Source: Chryseobacterium potabilaquae
GTDB lineage: Bacteria > Bacteroidota > Bacteroidia > Flavobacteriales > Weeksellaceae
NCBI RefSeq assembly: GCF_902728265.1
Contig: NZ_CACVBR010000035.1
Span: forward strand, 1-40,396
Length of the DNA stretch: 40,396 nt
Reading direction: 5' to 3'
The notes beneath the pieces are model-generated. The model saw only the letters and a program-made list of their open reading frames with translations. It made no database searches and was not told the DNA's origin. This document shows positions 35,490 through 40,396 of this stretch, in pieces; the stretch's first letter is position 1; the number at the start of each line of letters is the position of its first letter. A program made the position numbers and the translations under genes.

Positions 35490-37496
35490 ATGAATATAAA
35501 TGTAAAACTTTTAACAATTACCCATATTGTAGTATCCACAATTATGATAGAAGCACAAACTTCAACAACAAAAGCGTTGCCGGGGGATCCAACACTTCCA
35601 TCCTCCAAAGAGAATCTTGACAAATTAATTTCTTATGACAAAGGAAATTTTAAATATAAAGTAGAAGATTATTTTGCACGACCAAAGGCGTCTCAATTTA
35701 AAATTTCTCCAGATGGAAGTTATTTATCTTATAAAGAGAAAGATCAGGATAAAAAAAATCATGTCTATGTAAAAGATTTGAAAACAGGCCAAATAACAAA
35801 GGCTTTGGTAGAAAAAGATGATCTGATTAGAAGCTATGGTTGGTTAGATAAAAAGCGTCTTTTTTACACACAAGATAAAGGAGGTAATGAAAATATTCAT
35901 CTGTATGCAGCAGATATCGATGGGGGGAATTTAAAAGATTTAACTCCTTTTGAAGGAATTACATTAGGTTCGGTAAGACTCATTAAAGATACTGATTTTG
36001 TTATTGTTACTATGAATAAGAATAATAAGCAAATTTTTGAACCTTATAAGATAAACTTTAAAACAGGAGAAATGACTCAACTTTATGAAAATAAAGACGT
36101 CAACAATCCAATAGATGATTATCTTTTTGATAAAGATGGAAATTTAAGAGGATATATAGTCCTTGAGAATGGTCTTACAACCAAAACATATTATAAAGAT
36201 TTACAGACAGATAAATATAACCTTCTTAAATCAACAGATTGGAAAGATACTTTCAGTATTATCAGATTTAATGACAACTCCAAAAATAAAGATGAGGTGT
36301 ATGTTGTTACCAATTTGGATAGTGATAAATCTAGAATTATTCTTTACGATGCCAAGAAAAATGAAATCATAAAAGAAGTATATGCTAATCCGGTATTTGA
36401 TGTCAGTTCTATAAATGTGTCCGGGAAAAATAGAAATTATGAACTTGATTATGTGAGCTACAATGGGATTAAGAGTGAGACGATTCCAATGAGTGATTTT
36501 TATAAGAAAGTTCATACTAAATTACAATCAGAGTTTGTGGATAAACAGTTCTTTGTTGTGTCCGCAGATGATAATGATAATAAACTTTTAGTTATTGTAG
36601 ATAGTGATAAATTATATGGAAAATATTACGAATACGATACTAAAACTCAAAATATAAAACTTCTTTTTGATCTTATGCCTCAGCTTAAGGAAGAGGACAT
36701 GGCAGAAATGAAACCGATAGAATTTAAGAGTAGAGATGGTTTGACTATTCATGGTTATATTACTTTGCCAAAAGCAGCTTTAGAAGGTAAAAAAGTTCCA
36801 TTAATTGTTAATCCACATGGAGGACCTCAAGGGATAAGAGACGATTGGGGCTTCAATCCTGAAACGCAATTATTTGCAAGTAGAGGCTATGCTACTTTGC
36901 AAGTTAATTTTAGGATTTCAGGAGGTTACGGAAAGGAATTCCAAAACTCGGGTTACAAACAAATTGGAAGAAAAGCGATGGATGATGTAGAGGACGGGGT
37001 GAAATATGTGATTGAGAAAGGCTGGGTAGATAAGGATAAAATTGCTATTTATGGAGGTAGCCATGGAGGGTATGCTACTTTAATGGGGCTTATTAAAACT
37101 CCAGATTTGTATTCTTGTGGAGTTGACTATGTCGGAGTATCTAATATATTTACCTTTTTTGAGTCCTTTCCGGAATATTGGAAACCTTATAAAGAAATGG
37201 TAAAACAAATATGGTATGATCTTGATAATCCTGAAGAAGCTAAAATAGCAAAAGAAGTATCTCCCGTGTTTCAAATTGATAAAATTAAAAAACCATTATT
37301 TGTAGTTCAAGGAGCTAATGATCCAAGAGTGAATATTAATGAATCTGATCAGATCGTGAAGGCAATGCGAGCCAAAGGATTTGAAACACCATATATGGTA
37401 AAGTATGATGAAGGTCATGGATTTGGAAAAGAGCCTAATAGAATTGAATTATATAAATATATGATGGGGTTTTTTGCTCAGAATTTTAATAAATAA
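35490..37496 (+). CDS. S9 family (prolyl oligopeptidase-like) serine peptidase
   Basis: A 668-residue peptidase. The N-terminal 23 residues are a plausible but weak signal peptide (one Lys, hydrophobic stretch, cut near IEA-QT). A WD40-like beta-propeller (about 60-400; FKISPDGSYLSY) precedes the alpha/beta-hydrolase domain (about 410-668): NPHGGPQ, GGSHGGY with Ser524, Asp611 in GANDPRV and His643 in DEGHGF. This is the acylaminoacyl/dipeptidyl-peptidase branch, which clips short peptides; location is probably periplasmic. It has its own 80-base upstream gap and a perfect terminator downstream. Confidence 0.92.
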   Translation: MNINVKLLTITHIVVSTIMIEAQTSTTKALPGDPTLPSSKENLDKLISYDKGNFKYKVEDYFARPKASQFKISPDGSYLSYKEKDQDKKNHVYVKDLKTGQITKALVEKDDLIRSYGWLDKKRLFYTQDKGGNENIHLYAADIDGGNLKDLTPFEGITLGSVRLIKDTDFVIVTMNKNNKQIFEPYKINFKTGEMTQLYENKDVNNPIDDYLFDKDGNLRGYIVLENGLTTKTYYKDLQTDKYNLLKSTDWKDTFSIIRFNDNSKNKDEVYVVTNLDSDKSRIILYDAKKNEIIKEVYANPVFDVSSINVSGKNRNYELDYVSYNGIKSETIPMSDFYKKVHTKLQSEFVDKQFFVVSADDNDNKLLVIVDSDKLYGKYYEYDTKTQNIKLLFDLMPQLKEEDMAEMKPIEFKSRDGLTIHGYITLPKAALEGKKVPLIVNPHGGPQGIRDDWGFNPETQLFASRGYATLQVNFRISGGYGKEFQNSGYKQIGRKAMDDVEDGVKYVIEKGWVDKDKIAIYGGSHGGYATLMGLIKTPDLYSCGVDYVGVSNIFTFFESFPEYWKPYKEMVKQIWYDLDNPEEAKIAKEVSPVFQIDKIKKPLFVVQGANDPRVNINESDQIVKAMRAKGFETPYMVKYDEGHGFGKEPNRIELYKYMMGFFAQNFNK

Positions 37497-37521
37497 TAAA
37501 TTACTACAAACCTAATAGATT

Positions 37522-37552
37522 ATATCGATATTCGTAATATCGATATTTTTTT
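37522..37552 (+). terminator. Rho-independent terminator of the S9 peptidase gene
   Basis: A perfect 11-bp stem ATATCGATATT (37522-37532) / AATATCGATAT (37536-37546) with a CGT loop, then a run of T. Confidence 0.9.
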
Positions 37553-37615
37553 GCTTTTAGGGGGATGATATTTTAGTCTGGTATGTTTGTTGTACTAAGG
37601 CGACAAACACAAATG

Positions 37616-38860
37616 ATGAAAAAAAATATTTATGTAGTACTTTTTGTACTACTCTATTTTTTGTTTCCCATATCCCTGAAAGCAAAAACTAATACGTTGG
37701 TTCATTTTAAAGAATCATTAGACTCTATCTTCGATGCATTGCAAACTAAAAATTATAATGATATTAAATCATTGTTTGCTTTTAATGCTAAAATAGTAAA
37801 TTTTCCTTCTGGACAAAATGATGTAATTATTCCTCAACTTTTAAATGTATTGCCCACTCCAAGTGCCTATGTTTTGAATAATGTAGAAATTGAAGACAAC
37901 AATACCTTAATTAAGGTGGATTATGTTGTTAATAAAAAAAAGATGACGGGAAGTTTTATATTTGGTAAAGATCATAAAATCATTTATTGTGATATTGTAA
38001 GTGATGATAAATCATTTAGCAAAAAATTAAGTACTATTAAAGCAGTTCCGAATGGTTTTAGAACCAATTTTTTGATGGATAGTAAGCTTATTTATGTGAA
38101 AGCAATTCTTAACGGTAAAGAAGAATTATTTTTATTAGATAGTGGCTATTCTGATATGATTTTGAATTCCGATAAAATGGATAAGAGGGATTTAAATTTT
38201 TCCAATAGCTCATTGTATGGAGTAGGAGGTAAAGGACATCCTGTTGAAACCACAAGAATTAATATTTTTAATTGGGGAGGGAGAATTAAGAAATGTAATT
38301 GTGAAGTTAAAGCAGCACCCCTATCTTATTTGAGCAAAGATAGTATTCAGCTAGCGGGTATTATTGGCTATGATATGATAAAAAATAGTCAACTAACATT
38401 TGACTATTCAAAGTATATTCTTAAAGTAGATTTTCATAAAGATTCAGATAAAGAAATTTCGGAGAATGGTAATCTTGTTATGAAAATACCATTTAAATTA
38501 AAAGGGCATTTACCCGTATTTCCTGTAGAGATTGAGGGTAAAACCTATAATATGGGATTAGATACTGGTGCTACTACTAATTTAATGAGTAGTAAGTATT
38601 TATCGAATTTAAATAGTTCTCTTTATGATATGGGTGAAAATAAAGTGAAGGGGTTTAATGGAGTAATTCATCTTAAAAAAGGTAAAATTTCAGAGACTAA
38701 AATTGGAAATATTAGTTTTAATGATATGAATTATAGCTTTAATAGTGAAGTCTCTAAACAATACAATGTAGACGGTGTATTAGGGTATGAATTCTTAAAA
38801 AAATATATAACAGTAGTGGATTATAAATCAAACGAAATTCGTTTATATGAAGGAAAATAA
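37616..38860 (+). CDS. Exported retropepsin-like aspartyl protease with two active-site motifs
   Basis: A 414-residue protein. MKKNIYVVLFVLLYFLFPISLKAKT is a clean signal peptide (no lipobox Cys), so export to the periplasm is expected. Residues about 28-150 form an uncharacterised domain. Two retropepsin-like units follow: LLDSGYSD (Asp175) and GLDTGATT (Asp316), each followed by a flap-like region and a GxxGYDMI / GVLGYEFLK motif. Two motifs in one chain would let it form an active site without dimerisation. Starts at 37583 and 37613 are in frame; 37616 is preferred because it gives a normal signal peptide. Substrate unknown. Strong terminators lie on both sides. Confidence 0.85.
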   Translation: MKKNIYVVLFVLLYFLFPISLKAKTNTLVHFKESLDSIFDALQTKNYNDIKSLFAFNAKIVNFPSGQNDVIIPQLLNVLPTPSAYVLNNVEIEDNNTLIKVDYVVNKKKMTGSFIFGKDHKIIYCDIVSDDKSFSKKLSTIKAVPNGFRTNFLMDSKLIYVKAILNGKEELFLLDSGYSDMILNSDKMDKRDLNFSNSSLYGVGGKGHPVETTRINIFNWGGRIKKCNCEVKAAPLSYLSKDSIQLAGIIGYDMIKNSQLTFDYSKYILKVDFHKDSDKEISENGNLVMKIPFKLKGHLPVFPVEIEGKTYNMGLDTGATTNLMSSKYLSNLNSSLYDMGENKVKGFNGVIHLKKGKISETKIGNISFNDMNYSFNSEVSKQYNVDGVLGYEFLKKYITVVDYKSNEIRLYEGK

Positions 38861-38890
38861 ACTTTTTTATTATTATATTTAATTATGGGT

Positions 38891-38921
38891 AACGGGAAGC
38901 ACATTGTGCTTCCCGTTTTTT
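38891..38921 (+). terminator. Rho-independent terminator (CGGGAAGC stem)
   Basis: A perfect 12-bp stem AACGGGAAGCAC (38891-38902) / GTGCTTCCCGTT (38906-38917), ATT loop, T run. It shares the CGGGAAGC/GCTTCCCG core with the terminator at 40322. Confidence 0.92.
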
Positions 38922-39011
38922 AATTAATTTTCAGAGAGATAGTAGCTATACGTAATGAAAAAAAAATTAAATTTATTAAAGTAAAACCAAAAGCATAACC
39001 GTCATATCAAT

Positions 39012-39590
39012 ATGGAGGTTGTCGAAAAAATAACAATGCCACAAGAGGAGAAAGAAAATATCATTTCACAGGCCGTATCTAACTACGGAGGTAAATTGAT
39101 GTCGTATATTCGTCCTAAAGTGAAAAATACAGAAGATGCAGAAGATATTCTGCAAGAAGTATGGTTTCAATTTAGTAATCTGACTAATCTCTCCGAAATT
39201 GTGAATATTGGAGGGTGGTTATATAGGGTAACTGCAAATAAAATAACAGATCGGTATCGTAAAAAGAAAACAGAAAATCTTGAAGATTTTGTGTATGAAG
39301 ATGAGAATGGAGAGTTTTCTATCAAGGATATATTATTAATGGATGATACGGCAGGGCCTGAAATTAAAATGTTTCAAGATGAAATTTGGAAAAAGTTGTT
39401 TGATGCATTAGAAGAGCTACCGGAAAAGCAAAGGCTTGTCTATGTAGAAAATGAATTGAATGATAAGACACTTCAGGAAATAGCTGATGAGCAAGGTGAG
39501 AATATTAAAACCATCATCAGTAGAAAAAATTATGCTGTGAAGCATTTAAGGAAAAGACTGAGACAATTATATGAAGATTTAAATAGTTAG
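39012..39590 (+). CDS. ECF-type RNA polymerase sigma factor
   Basis: A 192-residue sigma-70 family factor with region 2 (EDAEDILQEVWFQF, about 41-54; GGWLYRVTANKITDRYRK, 67-84) and region 4 (LPEKQRLVYVENELNDKTLQEIADEQGENIKTIISRKNYAVKHLRK, about 136-181) joined by an acidic linker. There is no region 1 or 3, so it is ECF type. ATG 39012 was taken; ATG 39036 is also possible. No classical FecR or zinc-finger anti-sigma gene follows; instead two small genes do, the first starting 13 bases after the stop, so they may be part of its regulation. The regulon is unknown. Confidence 0.92.
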   Translation: MEVVEKITMPQEEKENIISQAVSNYGGKLMSYIRPKVKNTEDAEDILQEVWFQFSNLTNLSEIVNIGGWLYRVTANKITDRYRKKKTENLEDFVYEDENGEFSIKDILLMDDTAGPEIKMFQDEIWKKLFDALEELPEKQRLVYVENELNDKTLQEIADEQGENIKTIISRKNYAVKHLRKRLRQLYEDLNS

Positions 39591-39603
39591 TAAAGAGTAA
39601 ATT

Positions 39604-39945
39604 ATGAATCATAAACACAAAAAAGGCTGGATTTTGTTTTTAGTATGTCCACCATTAATTTTTCTGGGAGTCACGTGGATTGTGATGGCTCTCTGGAATT
39701 GTGTTCTTCCTGAAATTTTGAGCGTAAAATCAATAACATATTGGCAGGCCATGGGAATATTGATTTTAAGTAAAATTCTTTTCGGAGGCTTTCATTTTGG
39801 TAAAGGAATGAGAGACTTTAAAGAAAGAAAAATGAAAGAAAAAATGGAAGGGTTATCTCCGGAAGAGAGGGAGAAGTTTAAAGAAGTTTGGAGAAACAGA
39901 TGCGAAAGCGGGTTTTTTAACAGACGTCAAAGAAATAGTGAATAA
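39604..39945 (+). CDS. Small two-helix membrane protein downstream of the sigma factor
   Basis: A 113-residue protein of a type often found after such sigma genes in flavobacteria. Two hydrophobic helices (about 9-31 and 48-65) are followed by a very charged cytoplasmic or periplasmic tail containing LSPEEREKFKEVWRNRC (84-100). Size and position suggest it could modulate the sigma factor, but no anti-sigma motif is recognised. The tail motif recalls the LTxxQ repeats of Spy/CpxP-type proteins and is echoed in the next gene. It is probably co-transcribed with the sigma gene (13-base gap). Confidence 0.75.
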   Translation: MNHKHKKGWILFLVCPPLIFLGVTWIVMALWNCVLPEILSVKSITYWQAMGILILSKILFGGFHFGKGMRDFKERKMKEKMEGLSPEEREKFKEVWRNRCESGFFNRRQRNSE

Positions 39946-40033
39946 TTTGAAATTTATATAAAAGTAGTAAAGTAAAATTAAAAATTATTCGTCTAAATAA
40001 AAAAAAAGTAGTGAAATTTAAAATTTTGAAAAA

Positions 40034-40291
40034 ATGAAAAATTCAGTATTAAAAGGTGCTCTTGGAGCATTAGCCGTTGTGGGCGTAGCATTAGTTGCTA
40101 AAAAAGTAGCACAAAGAAAAAAGTTTATGAAAGGTATTTTTGATGAGTATGGAATTAAAGAAAAATCACCTTTCGGTCTTGCTGATAGAATTAGGGAGAT
40201 GAACGATGAACAATATCAAGAACTTAGAGGGAGATTTAAAAAAGAATTTGCTTCAAGATGTTGCCGTAAAGATGATGCTTGCAAAGCGTAG
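40034..40291 (+). CDS. Small protein with N-terminal hydrophobic segment and Cys-containing tail
   Basis: An 85-residue protein of unknown function. Residues 5-22 are hydrophobic and Gly/Ala-rich, followed by a basic stretch (KKVAQRKK), a short helix region, then MNDEQYQELRGRFKKEFASRCCRKDDAC. The tail resembles the end of the preceding protein (charged, with an acidic E-Q/E pattern and an RC). The three cysteines (two adjacent) could bind metal; inference. 88 bases after the preceding gene, closed by a strong terminator. Confidence 0.75.
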   Translation: MKNSVLKGALGALAVVGVALVAKKVAQRKKFMKGIFDEYGIKEKSPFGLADRIREMNDEQYQELRGRFKKEFASRCCRKDDACKA

Positions 40292-40321
40292 ATCGTAAAT
40301 GAAACTAAATTGAAATTGTTA

Positions 40322-40358
40322 ATTTCGGGGCGGGAAGCTTTGCTTCCCGCCCCGAAAT
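40322..40358 (+). terminator. Rho-independent terminator with 17-bp perfect stem
   Basis: ATTTCGGGGCGGGAAGC (40322-40338) and its exact reverse complement (40342-40358) flank a TTT loop. It ends the sigma-factor cluster. Being GC-rich and symmetrical with A- and T-rich flanks, it may work both ways. Confidence 0.88.
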
Positions 40359-40396
40359 ATTTATGATGTATTACAGTATAATGTTCTGTATTTTAT

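Noticed and set aside
1..40396. CRISPR arrays, phage genes, insertion sequences, tRNA or rRNA genes.
   Set aside because: Looked for by eye; no spaced direct repeats, transposase or integrase motifs, or tRNA-like cloverleaf sequences were found.

Overview
The window is AT-rich, protein-dense DNA that looks like Bacteroidota, most likely a Flavobacteriia member of the Chryseobacterium/Elizabethkingia type. This is inferred from the low GC content, the near absence of Shine-Dalgarno sequences, a lipoprotein with a LSSC lipobox, the long-form GapN-like dehydrogenase and typical flavobacterial small-protein families. No tRNA, rRNA, CRISPR array, transposase or integrase was seen.

Region 1 (1-18799) is the 3' part of a giant non-ribosomal peptide synthetase gene that is already open at the left edge. 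The visible order is A-PCP, then five C-A-PCP modules, then a terminal thioesterase. Pocket residues read by eye suggest Thr, Ile/Val, X, Phe-like, X, Lys/Orn-like, where X is one unassigned specificity used twice (modules 3 and 5). The modules are near-copies of one another, while the substrate-binding core of modules 2, 4 and 6 has been replaced. No epimerase, methyltransferase, MbtH, phosphopantetheinyl transferase or dedicated exporter gene lies next to it in the window. A terminator follows.

Region 2 (18800-27083) is mixed housekeeping and accessory: a GapN-like aldehyde dehydrogenase, a convergent S41 lipoprotein peptidase, a divergent membrane-anchored metallo-beta-lactamase-fold hydrolase, a small GNAT-like protein, a CNNM/CBS/CorC membrane protein (both minus strand) and a Bcr/CflA-type MFS exporter.

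Region 3 (27140-35409) is a long co-directional run: a DUF763 protein, a Crp/Fnr-family regulator, then small-molecule-binding folds (two single-domain VOC proteins, one tandem VOC protein, DinB-like, alpha/beta hydrolase, three SRPBCC proteins, SDR oxidoreductase, DoxX-like membrane protein) and a small helix-hairpin-helix protein. A TTGTC-N4-GACAA palindrome just after the Crp/Fnr gene is a candidate operator for it. Internal terminators split the run into several transcription units.

Region 4 (35490-40396) holds an S9 prolyl-oligopeptidase-family peptidase, an exported protein with two retropepsin-like aspartate motifs, and an ECF sigma factor followed by two small proteins (one with two membrane segments) that share a short C-terminal charged motif. 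Clear hairpin terminators separate these units, and two of them share the same stem core CGGGAAGC/GCTTCCCG.
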